DNA of 64,000 bases from Branchiostoma floridae (taxonomy: Eukaryota > Chordata > Leptocardii > Amphioxiformes > Branchiostomatidae). The number at the start of each line of letters is the position of its first letter. Within the stretch, counting starts at the first letter, position 1. Where the stretch lies: the NCBI RefSeq assembly GCF_000003815.2, contig NW_023365714.1:183858-247857 (forward strand), in the 5' to 3' direction. Shown one piece after another: positions 30,822-41,497 of this stretch. The notes under the pieces are model-generated. The model had not been told where the DNA came from and ran no database searches. It saw nothing but the letters and a program-made list of their open reading frames with translations. The position numbers were made by a program, and so were the translations under genes.

Positions 30822-32144
30822 TTACACCACAGCTGTAGCGTTTGCATTAGCAGCTATAGCACTCAGGTGTAGTTCAGGGAAAGGGGCTGTTTTCAGTCTC
30901 CTCGCATAACGATACCTCGGGTATTTTTCAGGGTTAGGGGCTGTTTTACGCCTCCTGATTTTGCACCACACCGCAGAGTAAACGGCCGAGGTGAGAAAAG
31001 CTCCAACTAAAATGCCTCCCAACCCACTCAGGAACACAGGAAGGGAGAACGAATCTGGAGAAGACGTGTTACTGCCTTCTGTCACGGTGACCCGTGACTG
31101 AAACTCAGTGGCTAGAGAAGATTCAACGTGAAAGTTGGTAATACTTGGAGTCCTTGTTGGGTAGTGGTTTGTGCTATGACCTACAGGAGACGAGGTGCTT
31201 GGTGTGGAGAAAATTTCTGTTATCGTTTCTTCACAGATCAGATCGTCAGGGTTTACATCCTGTACCAAACTCTTTCCTTGTAGATGAGTAGGTCCGTAAC
31301 AGGTGATGCTGTACTCAAATGTGTAGAATCCAGTCATTCTGCGCCTGAAGGGAAGCATCCTACAGTCACACTGCCAGGGGTTGTAGCCAATGATTATCCT
31401 AGACCGCATGGATGTCAGTATGTCATATGCCTCAGGGGGTAGTGTCTCCATTCGGTTATGACTCAACGAAAGCTCTGACAGTTCTGAACTGTTCAGATTT
31501 AATAAGAAGTCGGAAGGGAAAACGTCGATGTGGTTGGAAGAAAGGAGGAGTGTGCTGAGGTGCCGGTTTGTACTGAAGGTTCCCGCCTCAATGCTGTGGA
31601 TGTTGTTGTTATACAGGTAAAGGGTCTCCAGATTATCAAGTCCCACAAACATGTCAGCTGTGAGGTTGGTTAACTGATTATTGTGCAGCTGCAGAGTTCG
31701 CAGTTGGGTCAGGTTCACAAATGTTCTTTCCTCGATACTGCGGATGTTGTTGTGATGCAGATAAAGATACTGAAGGCTATCAAGTCCCACAAACATGTCA
31801 GCTCGGAGACTGGTTAACTGGTTATTGTCAAGGTTCAGTCCCGTTAAGCTGGTCAAGTTGTGGAACGCTCCGCTGTTGATGACGGAGATCTGGTTGTATT
31901 GAAGCTCTAACCATGTCAGGCTGCTGTACCTGGAGAAGGCGGACTGGCTTAAGGTTGTGATGGCGTTTTCCCACAGGTTCAGACTAGTGATGGTTGTAGG
32001 CAGGAACTGAGGAACACTCCTGAGGCCCAAACGGGTGCAGCTACAGAATGATGACGTGCATGTGTCTCCGCAGGCTGCGGTTGGTCCTGTTTCCTTCAGG
32101 ACGATCAGCAGAAGAACCAGCATCCTTTTCGCCATGACAAACAT
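30822..32144 (-). CDS. LRR-6: LRR transmembrane receptor with divergent short tail
   Basis: About 440 residues. Signal peptide MFVMAKRMLVLLLIVL to TAA|CGDTC, LRRNT (CTSSFCSCTRLGLRSVP), eight LRRs, LRRCT (NPWQCDCRMLPFRRRM to DDLICEE), a short Ser/Thr stalk, a helix (LGGILVGAFLTSAVYSAV) and a tail of about 50 residues. The tail repeats a juxtamembrane phrase (RRRKTAPNPE and RRLKTAPFPE) and then ends. It has neither PPLP nor YQQT, so its signalling or trafficking must differ from LRR-1, 2, 4 and 5. I chose the methionine at 32142-32144: the acceptor (AACTATGTAG|TCAAA-ATG) puts the nineteen codons upstream in an intron. LRR-8 is its closest relative in the LRRCT (FYTFEYSITC). Confidence 0.85.
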   Translation of the reverse strand: MFVMAKRMLVLLLIVLKETGPTAACGDTCTSSFCSCTRLGLRSVPQFLPTTITSLNLWENAITTLSQSAFSRYSSLTWLELQYNQISVINSGAFHNLTSLTGLNLDNNQLTSLRADMFVGLDSLQYLYLHHNNIRSIEERTFVNLTQLRTLQLHNNQLTNLTADMFVGLDNLETLYLYNNNIHSIEAGTFSTNRHLSTLLLSSNHIDVFPSDFLLNLNSSELSELSLSHNRMETLPPEAYDILTSMRSRIIIGYNPWQCDCRMLPFRRRMTGFYTFEYSITCYGPTHLQGKSLVQDVNPDDLICEETITEIFSTPSTSSPVGHSTNHYPTRTPSITNFHVESSLATEFQSRVTVTEGSNTSSPDSFSLPVFLSGLGGILVGAFLTSAVYSAVWCKIRRRKTAPNPEKYPRYRYARRLKTAPFPELHLSAIAANANATAVV

Positions 32145-33300
32145 TTTGACTACATAGTTGAAAACAAAATAGTCCAATAAGTTACAACGCAAAGTTTGCA
32201 TACGTTATCGTTCAAGTCTTTTTAATTCCTAAATCGTTCTTGCATTATATGGTTAACTGCACACAATACATCTTCCTGTCCTGTTAGGTAAACATTTTCT
32301 CACCTGGCAGCTGTTGCACCGCTCACGATACTGTTCTGCTGCTACGAGGACTGTGCTTCAACTTGACTTTATAGCGCCTGGTGGTAATTGGCGTAGTGTG
32401 TAGTGTGTAATCATAGTATTATGAATACAGACGAAACAATGCAAACTATCATATTCTCTTGTTCCGAAGTTTATCCCCAAGCAGATGGAATGTTACTAGG
32501 GTAAATCATAAACCCTTTTTTACTTTTTTTCTCTCAGCCCTCTAGAAAGGGAGACACTGCCTCCTGCATGACACTTGCCTGAGTGTCATTCCCAAGTTCC
32601 CAAGCGCATGTAAACAGATCTAGAATATTTTTTCTACGTTTAGGTTTTAAGGGTATTTGCCAAGCAACTTAGCAACACTACAAAACAACGGGATAAACTG
32701 GGTAACTTACGAGCACAGTCGGTTTTTTTACGACTTTCACCGTCTCAATGCTGGTCCAAACCCCATCAACAATTTGGTGAAGAAAGATTCCTCTGCCCTG
32801 GAAGGTTATCGTAGCCCAAAAAGCATTGGATTTTACCTGATCTAAGATATGCTGTCTGGCCCTAGCAACGTCCGACACAGTGTGGCCTACAACTGCGCAG
32901 GACGTCTTATTACGCACATCTTTGTTCGGGCGGTGTTTGGTTTATTCTCTCCTGGTTACGTAACACTACTGTGTCCGTTCACACAAAGGAACTTGAGTAG
33001 GCCTCAGTTGAAGGAGTAACAATGGCGTACCTGACCTCTTGAACTTCACGTAATAAAATCCGTTGCTTAAGTGTCTGCAGTGAATAGGAGTTGATAGAAA
33101 AATACCAAGCTTTAGAATCATTGCAAAATAATCAGCAAATAGCAGTCCTTTTATTGAAACAATGTGTCATTTTTCTTTTATTCTTCCAAGCCTGTGGAAA
33201 AGGAGTTGTTGCCTTTGTGGTGTGGGACTATGATTCACTGACGGGTAGTTCAAGTTACTAACAGGTTAACGTTCAGCTATAAAAGATAAATCGAAGTCAT
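32145..33300 (-). other. 5' region of LRR-6, duplicated upstream of LRR-8
   Basis: Non-coding. Phrases such as CAAGCCTGTGGAAAAGGAGT and TGATTCACTGACGGGTAGTT occur both at 33.19-33.26 kb and at 40.85-40.92 kb. The whole block matches 39.88-40.94 kb in order, so LRR-6 and LRR-8 come from one duplication. Confidence 0.6.
32837..32902 (-). promoter_or_regulatory. Non-coding exon 1 of LRR-6
   Basis: Minus-strand reading: CTGCGCAGTTGTAGGCC, then GTGTCGGACGTTGC, ending TTAGATCAG|GTAAAA at 32837. The layout is as in LRR-2 to LRR-4. Confidence 0.55.
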
Positions 33301-34485
33301 GTCTATTTGGCAGACTTTATATTCATAATTTTCAATATTTACAATTTCAAAAGCTAAATCTTGTTTGAATTATTGACTAAAGATTAATTTCTACGTACAA
33401 ACACACTTATGTATAATACACCACGTATCAATTAATAGGATGTTCGTCTGTTCTCGGTGCTAATGTTACTTATTGATCATTCAAGACCGATTATTAGTCT
33501 TTCACAAAAGGCAAGATCCCCTGTGTGGCTATGGCAGTTGTACAATATCCATTTGCTTGAGTAACTGCTTTTTGGTGTATTTCATATGGGGGCTTTGCTA
33601 TTTCGTCTTCTCTATATCAGTGGAAGACGTTATATCAAGAGTTAGAGTGAGAGATGATGATATGTAAGGAACTTCCAGCCAGATTTTTCCACAAGTAATT
33701 CCACGTGTGATATATTTGAAAATTTCACACAGATATCACACCTGTACAATGATAATACCAAACCTGCAACTTCCGTCGTGAAACAGAATGACATCATTCC
33801 GCACGTTGACATAAAGCACGACCTACGTCATCAAAACGTCAGACATTTCAAAATACATCCAGTTCTTCTCTCTGCAAGTACGACATCAAAATGTCAGACA
33901 TGTTCTTCTCGCTGCATATAGAACACGCCAAGCGCGTAACCAGCTGTAGTCGCTATTAGATTATTAGCTATAAAAAATAAGAGTTTAACTTTCCAGTCTT
34001 CAAGATGGAAGATACCGTTCTGTACAATATGGGAGGGTGTTTCTACTGTTTTTTTACCGGCTATGTACGTTTGGGGATACAAACAGCAAATGAACTTATA
34101 TTATCACATCACTCCACATGGCTACACAAGCGAATATCAATAAACATAAAAGTTTCAAAGCAAAGTCACGTAAATCAAATTAGTAACTGTACTTCCTTAA
34201 TGAATATACGGTCATCACATTTAAAATTTCTCTTTTGTGAAGTCCCAATCCAAGTGCTGAGTCACGGATACATTATAAGTACAACAGCCAAACAAAGTTT
34301 GAACTTTATGCAAATGGAGGTATAACTATTACGTTCTGTTGAGCTGCAGTTGATTCTATCTAGTTGATTACTCAAAGATATCTGCAGTTATATTTCTGGT
34401 TGAAGTTGTGTCTGGGTTGCTACTGGAAGGTACGGTCTGTTTTGTGAACAGGTTGGTGCCTGGTTTCGTCTCTAAATCTACCTAA
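33301..34485. other. Intergenic, no gene seen
   Basis: AT-rich, with only short open frames lacking family features. Phrases like CTGCAACTTCCGTCGTGAAA near 33.77 kb are diverged copies of the intergenic block left of LRR-4 and LRR-5. Confidence 0.4.
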
Positions 34486-34540
34486 GGACCTGATGACGTC
34501 ATCATTTACATGTGCAGCTGCTACAGGATCTGGTTATCTG

Positions 34541-34745
34541 CCTAATGACCTTCTCCCGTTATGGGTCTTATGGGAGGAAGGGGAGGGCGCGCCGGCCTGT
34601 ATCCCGGGTCAAAGCTGTACTCTGCCTAATGACCTGCTCCCGTTATGGGGGGAAGGGGAGGGCGCGCCGGCCTGTATCCCGGGTCAAAACTGTACTCTGC
34701 CTAATGACCTGCTCCCGTTATGGGGGGAAGGGGAGGGCGCGCTTC
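34541..34745 (-). repeat. Tail-coding repeat, three copies
   Basis: Units start at 34541, 34625 and 34700 (84 and 75 bp apart; the first has a 9-bp insertion). Each encodes on the minus strand a tail end of the type FDPGYRPARPPLPPITGAGH followed by a stop, the type seen in LRR-3. The unit nearest the gene is truncated and fused to the LRR-7 LRRCT. Confidence 0.85.
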
Positions 34746-34985
34746 ACAGTTCAGGTCTTCATCATCAACACTGTATGATAGGATTTTCCCTACAAGGCTA
34801 ATGGGTCCGGCACATCGAATCTGTCTTTCAATTTTTGAGAAACCTGTCATCCTCTGCTTTAAGGGCAGCATCCTGCAGTCACACTGCCAGGGGTTGTTAC
34901 TGATGTCAACATTTCTGAAGGAGGCCAAAATTACTCTCCAAGCAGAGGTTGTGGGAAAAATCATCAACCAAAGGCGATCCTGTAA
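34701..34985 (-). pseudogene. LRR-7: LRR receptor 3' part lacking a transmembrane helix
   Basis: Only the end is visible; everything upstream is in the gap 34986-35981. It contains the LRRCT (NNPWQCDCRMLPLKQRM to EDLNCE) followed immediately by ARPPLPPITGAGH and a stop. The stalk, helix and juxtamembrane part of its relatives are absent, as if a deletion between LRRCT and tail had fused them in frame. The segment before the LRRCT (MIFPTTSAWRVILAS) is also poorly conserved. The product, if made, would be secreted. A pseudogene or an assembly collapse near the gap are alternatives. Confidence 0.65.
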
Positions 34986-35981
34986 NNNNNNNNNNNNNNN
35001 NNNNNNNNNNNNNNNNNNNNNNNNNNNNNNNNNNNNNNNNNNNNNNNNNNNNNNNNNNNNNNNNNNNNNNNNNNNNNNNNNNNNNNNNNNNNNNNNNNNN
35101 NNNNNNNNNNNNNNNNNNNNNNNNNNNNNNNNNNNNNNNNNNNNNNNNNNNNNNNNNNNNNNNNNNNNNNNNNNNNNNNNNNNNNNNNNNNNNNNNNNNN
35201 NNNNNNNNNNNNNNNNNNNNNNNNNNNNNNNNNNNNNNNNNNNNNNNNNNNNNNNNNNNNNNNNNNNNNNNNNNNNNNNNNNNNNNNNNNNNNNNNNNNN
35301 NNNNNNNNNNNNNNNNNNNNNNNNNNNNNNNNNNNNNNNNNNNNNNNNNNNNNNNNNNNNNNNNNNNNNNNNNNNNNNNNNNNNNNNNNNNNNNNNNNNN
35401 NNNNNNNNNNNNNNNNNNNNNNNNNNNNNNNNNNNNNNNNNNNNNNNNNNNNNNNNNNNNNNNNNNNNNNNNNNNNNNNNNNNNNNNNNNNNNNNNNNNN
35501 NNNNNNNNNNNNNNNNNNNNNNNNNNNNNNNNNNNNNNNNNNNNNNNNNNNNNNNNNNNNNNNNNNNNNNNNNNNNNNNNNNNNNNNNNNNNNNNNNNNN
35601 NNNNNNNNNNNNNNNNNNNNNNNNNNNNNNNNNNNNNNNNNNNNNNNNNNNNNNNNNNNNNNNNNNNNNNNNNNNNNNNNNNNNNNNNNNNNNNNNNNNN
35701 NNNNNNNNNNNNNNNNNNNNNNNNNNNNNNNNNNNNNNNNNNNNNNNNNNNNNNNNNNNNNNNNNNNNNNNNNNNNNNNNNNNNNNNNNNNNNNNNNNNN
35801 NNNNNNNNNNNNNNNNNNNNNNNNNNNNNNNNNNNNNNNNNNNNNNNNNNNNNNNNNNNNNNNNNNNNNNNNNNNNNNNNNNNNNNNNNNNNNNNNNNNN
35901 NNNNNNNNNNNNNNNNNNNNNNNNNNNNNNNNNNNNNNNNNNNNNNNNNNNNNNNNNNNNNNNNNNNNNNNNNNNNNNNNN
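34986..35981. other. Assembly gap (996 N)
   Basis: Run of N. It must hide the start of LRR-7 or its remains. Long open frames crossing it are artefacts. Confidence 0.99.
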
Positions 35982-36207
35982 CATCCCCCTTATATGAGCA
36001 TTGCTCAATAGACGTTGAAAGTTACTTCACTTCTGCCCATAATTGGACTATCCCATTATGACCTCCATCCTTATCTTATTCCATGGAAGATTTGAATCTC
36101 CAAATAGCACTCCCATGCAAAGTGGATTCTTCAAAGTTTACCCTCCGCCTCCATCTTTAGTGCAAAAGCTGCCCCTTTAGTTCATTGTATCTTATCATGT
36201 ATCATCA

Positions 36208-36266
36208 TGTAGAACCCGGTCATTCTGTGCCTAAAGGGAAGCACCCTGCAGTCATACTGTCATCAG
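36208..36266 (-). pseudogene. Isolated LRRCT fragment
   Basis: Minus-strand reading QYDCRVLPFRHRMTGFYM corresponds to the CDCRMLPF.RRMTGFY part of family LRRCT domains. About 60 bp only, with nothing recognisable on either side. Confidence 0.7.
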
Positions 36267-37972
36267 ATAAACTCGTAACATTAGCTGCCTCGACCTCGCA
36301 GGTTTTCGCCCGGGCTGCTCCATTTTAACAGATTCATAGGGGTGACGTTTTCCTGGTTTTTGAGATACGTGAGTTTGCTTTCGCGGTGTCTCATAAAGTC
36401 GTTGTTAGAACTGCAATGGAAACGTCCTTTTGCGCTAGCGCCCCCTTGCGTCTCAGCGTAAAAGTGACGAAAGTCTACATGAGTTACCTACTATCTCAGT
36501 ACTTTCACATAGTATGAGACTGTATTTATACTCGGTTATAGGTACTTACATGTATACGGAATCGTTGTGACCAGATACCAGCTGTAGGTAAACAATAGTA
36601 GGAATCATGTGTGGGGTAGCCTGGAGTCCAGCTTTGTTCGCTTTGTTCCACTCCCATACTCCTTGCTGACTCACGTGACTTGTTCTGTTATATGCTTTCT
36701 AAAGCCTTAACTCAACAGTAATTAACTTATTACTACATAACTATAAAACTTAATTCATGTTAAAGCAAGCAGCATGGCATTAATGAAAAACCGGTGCAAT
36801 GACTGAGTGGGTAGAATGTTCGCCTTGCATTCGGTAGGTCGTGAGTTCGATCCCCGGCCGAGTCATACCAAAGACTTTAAAAATGGTACATGCTGCTTTC
36901 TCTGCTTAGCACTCAGCATTCTGGAAAGAGTATGGAAGATGAACACACACCACTACCAGTGGACTAGCCCCCTGCTGTAGTGATTGCGTTGTGTGACCCA
37001 GGGCTAAGGAAAAAGAGATGGGCGCCGCCCTATGCGCCATCAGTCGTGGGAAGGGTTAACTTTATGGCATTAATGACGACGACACACATATTAAATTGAT
37101 TTATTTGTCTGGAGATTACCGAGAGCTGTGGTTATTGCTGCAACTTTCGCAAAAAACACTTGAAACAATTGTCTGGTTTTACAGGACACAATCAGAACAC
37201 AGTATTCTACACGACACTCTATTTTCCAGTCTTACGTAACGTCTACTACATGTTACTTTTTCCTTCAAAATATCAAATATCAAAGGCTGTCAGCAACCGC
37301 AAGTCATAGCTGAAGACAATCAGTTAAAAATTCAAGCATACAGTGTACAATGCAGTGCTGGATAAACACATTATTTCATAGAATGCCAATCGAAGTCTAA
37401 GGCATTGCGCAAGCATCAGGAAAAAGCAATATAATTACATTTTTTTGTCTAAAGGCTTACAAAAATCTAAAGTTTCATGCAATCACGGATGTTACAAGTC
37501 TCACGCAAACATCACAACAATAAAACACTTTCTCAAAATATGTGAAAGCTTACTCATGTCAGAAATAAATAGGTGATGACGATAAAAGAGTCTCGTTAGT
37601 ATCCTTGAAGATCCCTCCCAGGACAAAGTCACAGTCTGCTTGTACTTGTAGCTGGATATTTCAAAATGTTGTAACTCTATCATCGGCTCAAATTCTCCTA
37701 GAAAAAACTAGCAACCGATGATTGACCAACCTTCGATTTCGTGTACCACAGAATTCAAACAATTTAAGGACGAATACACAGAACGAATATGGCTAACCAA
37801 CATTGGGGACTAGATCGCTATTGATTTTGTGACATAAATATTAGAGGGTAGTTTTACCAGATTATAAAGGTTGGTGTAAAAACGTCAGAAATTGGCCAAA
37901 TACGCGGAATAACATGCCTTGGAAGTTCGACAATAATAGCCCAAAATAGCCAAGTACACCTCAATTTAGAGA
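36267..37972. other. Intergenic and 3' region of LRR-8 with a SINE
   Basis: No gene. From 37.08 to 37.55 kb there are family 3'UTR phrases (CAGTGTACAATGCAGT, CTCACGCAAACATCACAACA). A SINE is inserted at 36787-37063. Confidence 0.5.
36787..37063 (+). mobile_element. tRNA-derived SINE with 13-bp target duplication
   Basis: The head has RNA polymerase III promoter boxes: an A-box-like GAGTGGGTAGAATG and a B-box-like GAGTTCGATCCCCGG. The tRNA-like part cannot fold as a complete tRNA. A tRNA-unrelated body follows, ending GGGAAGGGTTAAC. ATGGCATTAATGA is present on both sides (36774-36786 and 37064-37076). A second, older copy lies inverted at 60575-60825. It resembles known amphioxus tRNA-derived SINEs; the exact family name is not confirmed. 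Confidence 0.88.
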
Positions 37973-39174
37973 CTAATTTGAGGGGCTCAGTCGCTGTGAC
38001 AGGAGTACAAGGAAAATAGCCGAGATGAGGATAGCTCCAACAACCCCGCCAAGAAAACCACTAAGGAAAGCTGAGAAGGAGAAAAAGGCCGAGGAAGACG
38101 AAGTATCGACTTCCGTCACTATTGTCGGAAACTGGGTGGTGCGTCGAGTAGCTGTCGTGGAATATGGCGAGTGGAAGTTAGCGGTACTTGGAGTGTCTAT
38201 TGTAGAAGATGCCGAGTGATGGTTGGTGGCACTTGAAGTAGTTTTGGGGGAAGGTTCTATGTGAAAGTTGGTGGTAAATGAAGTGTCCCTTGGAGAAGAT
38301 AGAGGGGGAAAGTTGGTGGTATTTGGAGCAGCTGTTGGGGAAGATGTGGAGAGAATGTGTTGTGTTCCATGAGGTACGGCAGATGCAACGTTTGGGATGG
38401 AAAAGGCTTCTGTAGTCGTCTCGTCACAGATCAGATCGCCAGGGCTTACATCCTGAACCAAACCCTTTCCCTGCAAATGAGCAGGTCCTGCACAGGTGAT
38501 GCTGTACTCAAACGTGTAGAACCCCGTCATTCTGCGCCTGAAGGGGAGCATCCTGCAGTCACACTGCCAGGGGTTATTGTTTAGGCTTACAAAATGGATG
38601 CCCGAGGTCAGTACGTCATACGCCTCGAGGGGTAGTATTTCCATCTCATTATAATCCAGTCTGAGGTTTGAAATGCTCAGATTCGATACGAGGCCGGAAG
38701 GGAAATCAGTGATTCGGTTGTTATGTAGTGTGAGTGAGATAAGCCGAGGTAGATTTACAAAGGCGCCAGCTGCAATTGTACTGATCCTGTTACCATACAA
38801 GCCCAATAATTTAAGCCCGGGCATATTTACAAAAGCACCATCTACGATGGTGCTGATGTTGTTGGAATAAAGTTGAAGTTCGTAAAGCTGCGGGAGAGCA
38901 TCGAAGGCTCCTGCCTCGATACTGTGGATGTTATTGTGATGCAGGGTTAGGAATCGCAGGGACCTAAGTCCCACAAACATGTCAGCTGTAATCTTGGTCA
39001 ACTGGTTATGGTGAAGGACCAGGTGAATTAACTTGGTTAAGCTGTAGAACGCCCTGCTGTTGATTTCGGAGATCTGGTTGGATTGAAGGTCTAATCCTGT
39101 CAGGCTGCTGTACCTGGAGAAGTCGGACTGACTTAAGGTTGTGATGGCGTTTAATCCAGTGCAGGGAAGTGATG
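37973..39174 (-). CDS. LRR-8: LRR transmembrane receptor, 5' end in gap, tail truncated
   Basis: The visible part starts inside the first LRRs (ITTLSQSDFSRYSS), continues with seven more LRRs, the LRRCT (NPWQCDCRMLPFRRRM to GDLICDE), a Ser/Thr/Pro stalk of about 110 residues with degenerate TTNFH units, and a helix (FLGGVVGAILISAIFLVLL). The protein ends only eight residues later (SQRLSPSN, stop at 37973-37975). It has no RVKT.PAP juxtamembrane motif, no PPLP and no YQQT. The signal peptide and LRRNT fall in the gap 39175-39510. Without a tail it may act as a co-receptor or decoy, or be a recent truncation. It is closely related to LRR-6. Confidence 0.78.
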
Positions 39175-39510
39175 NNNNNNNNNNNNNNNNNNNNNNNNNN
39201 NNNNNNNNNNNNNNNNNNNNNNNNNNNNNNNNNNNNNNNNNNNNNNNNNNNNNNNNNNNNNNNNNNNNNNNNNNNNNNNNNNNNNNNNNNNNNNNNNNNN
39301 NNNNNNNNNNNNNNNNNNNNNNNNNNNNNNNNNNNNNNNNNNNNNNNNNNNNNNNNNNNNNNNNNNNNNNNNNNNNNNNNNNNNNNNNNNNNNNNNNNNN
39401 NNNNNNNNNNNNNNNNNNNNNNNNNNNNNNNNNNNNNNNNNNNNNNNNNNNNNNNNNNNNNNNNNNNNNNNNNNNNNNNNNNNNNNNNNNNNNNNNNNNN
39501 NNNNNNNNNN
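39175..39510. other. Assembly gap (336 N)
   Basis: Run of N removing the start of LRR-8. The size fits a missing signal peptide, LRRNT and intron acceptor. Confidence 0.99.
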
Positions 39511-40518
39511 TTCCTTCTAGCATCATTTGGTAACCAGAAATGCATGATTACAGTATTATAGTAATGATATAACAATTTATTGCAAATTCCTGCCCGAGGG
39601 CTAATTGCAGTTGACATGAAAGGGGACAAACAAACAAATAGTTTAGAACAATATAGAATATGTCTACTCTAGTGTAAAAGCTAACTCTAAACTGTGACTT
39701 GTTATAGCAGGCGTCGATGTTTTGGGGAAATACAGTTTTATGTACACGGTCACAGTTACGGGTCACCACAGCTATGACTATGTGATGGCAATGGTGTCCT
39801 AATGGAAACATGATTCAGGAATCAGAATACATATATTGAGGTGCTTTTCAAGAGTCTGTGGTAATGCAAAAATGTATTCTTTCTCAGATAAACTTTCTCT
39901 CACCTTATGTCTCTTCTGACTGCTAACGTTGTATCTCTCCCCAAACTCAGTGTTGTGCGTGATGTGCCTCAGCTCGACCTGTTGAAATGGTCATCGGAGT
40001 AGTGTAAAGTTTGTAACCATAGTCTTATGAATACACACTAGACGATGGAAATCATTAAACTCATTTGTTCCCAAGTTGATTTCCAAGTAGATGTTGTGAG
40101 GGTACTTCGTAACACTTTCTGACCTCCCCGATTGTCTCCCAACCCTCTACTCTAGAAAGGGTGACTTTGCTCCCTGCCTGACACCGTGCATTTGACCCTA
40201 GTGTTTTCTCAAACGTGTCCTATTTACGTATTATGTCCGACATAATACTCCAGCCTAGCCAAGAAACAGAAATGGTCTATAAACAGTCTCAAGAAGGTAG
40301 CCAGTCAAAATCGGGTATTTTCTGTCGAGCAACTTAGCACGACCACAAAAAAGGGGATGAATTTAGCAACTTACAAACACAGCCGGCTTTCCAGAGGGTA
40401 CAACCTTCTCAATGCTGCTCAAAACCCCATCAACAAGTACAAAGTTGATGAAGAAATGTTCCTTAGCCGGGAAAAGGTTCTCGTAGTCCAAACCGTGCCT
40501 TTACTTGCTGGATTTTAC
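39511..40518 (-). other. 5' region of LRR-8
   Basis: Non-coding; the part from 39.88 kb is duplicated from, or to, the LRR-6 upstream region. Confidence 0.5.
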
Positions 40519-40582
40519 CTGATCTAAGACGCGTTGTGACGACCTAGCAATGTCTGACGCTGTGTAATCTACAACTGCGCAC
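40519..40582 (-). promoter_or_regulatory. Non-coding exon 1 of LRR-8
   Basis: Minus-strand reading: GTGCGCAGTTGTAGATTAC, a GCGTCAGACATTGC phrase, then TTAGATCAG|GTAAAA at 40519, matching LRR-6. Confidence 0.55.
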
Positions 40583-41166
40583 TACGTATTATTACGTACG
40601 TCTTTGTTCAGGCGGTGCTTGGCTTACTCTCTCATGTTTGTGTCTGTATGTTCAACCAAGGGAACTTGAGTAGGCCACAGTTGAAGAAGTAACAATGACG
40701 TACCTGACCTCTTGAACTCAACGTAATAAAATCCGTTGCTTAAGTTTCTGCAGTGAATAGGAGTTGCTAGAAAAATACCAAGCTTTAGAATCATTGAAAA
40801 TAAACAGTAAATATCAGCCTTTTTATTGAAACATTGTGTCTTTTTTTATTCTTCCAAGCCTGTGGAAAAGGAGTTGTTGCCTTTGTGGTGTGGGATTATG
40901 ATTCACTGACGGGTAGTTCAAGTTACTAAGGTTGACGTTCAGGTATACATTTTCCTGGCATGTCTGAGGACATCTGGGTTCTGGGCCAAACACCGTAACC
41001 ATTACTCCAACACGACGCGACAAATGACAGAATAATACCATATAAGTGTGTAAGCCTTGTTAGTTTACTGGGGCACCCATTCTCCACAACCATTTGATAC
41101 CTGATCTCTCAGACCTGCTCAGGTGACATCGCGTGAATAGCCGGATCTGCGGTACGTACCTGTGTG

Positions 41167-41270
41167 GCAGGTAAACAATACCTGTACCAAGGTCACCACG
41201 CAGGTGAGTTCAGGTATGACGTGCACAGGCTAATCGTACCTGTCTCAAAGCAGGTGTGACTACACAACTG
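41167..41270 (+). promoter_or_regulatory. Shared promoter/first-exon cassette, copy A
   Basis: Begins GCAGGTAAACAATACCTGTA, continues CCAAGGTCACCACG, and ends TGTCTCAAAGCAG|GTGTGA, a possible donor. Homologous to copies B and C. Confidence 0.55.
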
Positions 41271-41380
41271 GGGACGCTGTAAGGATCATCTTTGGGTGCT
41301 TAGGAATATCTAGGTTCACAAGTAAGTGTCCTCCCTTCTCTTTTTCATACCTGATGAGTTACGCCCCAGCGACTACATGT

Positions 41381-41497
41381 GCAGGTAAACAACACCTGCA
41401 CAAAGGACACTACCATGACCCAGTCACAGTAGTCTTCAGGTGTGACGTGCACAGTTAAACCATACCTGTCTCAAAGCAGGTGAGACTGGACAGTTGT
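41381..41497 (+). promoter_or_regulatory. Shared promoter/first-exon cassette, copy B
   Basis: Begins GCAGGTAAACAACACCTGCA, has TTCAGGTGTGACGTGCACAG, and ends TGTCTCAAAGCAG|GTGAGA, a strong donor context. It would splice to the acceptor at 42051-42052. The closest match is copy C upstream of LRR-9 on the other strand. Confidence 0.6.

Noticed and set aside
34720-36061. Open frames of 370-435 codons across 34.7-36.0 kb
   Set aside because: Almost entirely N; only the LRRCT end on the minus strand has family sequence.
36787-36870. tRNA gene with TGC anticodon-like triplet
   Set aside because: The tRNA-like head is followed by a fixed body, has an inverted relative at 60.6 kb and a 13-bp target duplication: a SINE, not a functional tRNA.
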